DNA from: Candidatus Segatella mututuai
GTDB lineage: Bacteria > Bacteroidota > Bacteroidia > Bacteroidales > Bacteroidaceae
DNA length: 32,168 bases
Assembly: GCA_002439605.1 (NCBI GenBank)
Contig: DJOI01000009.1
Coordinates: 760 to 32,927 of the forward strand
Direction: 5' to 3'
Numbering within the stretch: position 1 is the first letter of the stretch; each line of letters starts with the position of its first letter. Both the position numbers and the translations under genes were made by a program. Below, piece by piece: positions 32,085 to 32,168 of this stretch. The notes under the pieces were generated by a model, which did no database searches, was not told the origin of the DNA, and saw only the letters and a program-made list of their open reading frames with translations.

Positions 32085-32124
32085 AAACAAAAGCGGGAGG
32101 ACGCTTGGTTTGCGTCTTCCCGCT
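32085..32124 (-). terminator. Probable terminator of a minus-strand gene entering from the right
   Basis: AGCGGGAGGACGC (32092-32104) and GCGTCTTCCCGCT (32112-32124) form a 13-bp stem with one G-U pair and a 7-nt loop. On the minus strand it is followed by TTTTGTTTT, a good U-tract. Confidence 0.7.
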
Positions 32125-32143
32125 CGATGTTTTCAGAAAGTAT

Positions 32144-32168
32144 TTACTTAGTAACAGTTAAAAAATAA
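32144..32168 (-). CDS. Possible 3' end of a minus-strand gene (truncated by the window)
   Basis: One minus-strand frame reads ...YFLTVTK and then TAA at 32144-32146, 20 nt before the terminator hairpin. Only about seven codons are visible, so neither the frame nor the product can be confirmed. The terminator is the main support. Confidence 0.25.

Overview
The window looks like a chromosomal segment of a gut Bacteroidota, most likely a Prevotella/Segatella relative. This is inferred from recurrent Bacteroidota-type promoters (TTTG, 18-20 nt spacer, TAnnTTTG), weak Shine-Dalgarno use, a DUF4292 lipoprotein, a short protein with a type IX-like C-terminal tail, and a multidomain PL1 pectate lyase. 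No species was established by database search.

Positions 1-8961 hold a complete type I-C CRISPR-Cas locus read on the minus strand. Its order is two small overlapping unknown ORFs, cas3, a BRO-N/DinD-like gene, cas5c, cas8c (with a probable internal Cas11c start), cas7, cas4, cas1, cas2, then a leader and the first repeat of an array that continues off the left edge. All cas genes look intact. The unusual parts are the BRO/DinD-like gene, which sits tightly between cas3 and cas5c, and the uncharacterised ORF pair at the head of the operon.

Positions 9100-17800 are housekeeping. There is a secreted M3 peptidase (dcp-like) and a dGTPase-like HD hydrolase (dgt) on the minus strand. A plus-strand cluster follows: dut, a TPR protein, a DUF4292 lipoprotein and an EnvC-like murein hydrolase activator with almost no intergenic space, probably one envelope operon.

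Positions 18000-26700 carry a lone AT-rich CPBP membrane protease, an M20 deacylase/peptidase (minus), a long-chain acyl-CoA synthetase (plus, divergent from the M20 gene), prfB, a 49-residue membrane mini-protein, a CYTH-domain protein, and two tandem sodium-dependent NSS-family transporters.

Positions 26795-28110 hold a helix-hairpin-helix (ComEA-like) membrane protein whose start codon lies 5 nt from the 3' end of tRNA-Pro(CGG), and a divergently transcribed tRNA-Phe(GAA) with its own promoter and terminator. Positions 28249-31637 are a two-gene unit: a small secreted protein with a sorting-tail-like end and a 957-residue pectate lyase. The last 500 bases are non-coding, with 22-bp and 21-bp tandem repeats and a terminator that probably belongs to a minus-strand gene entering from the right.
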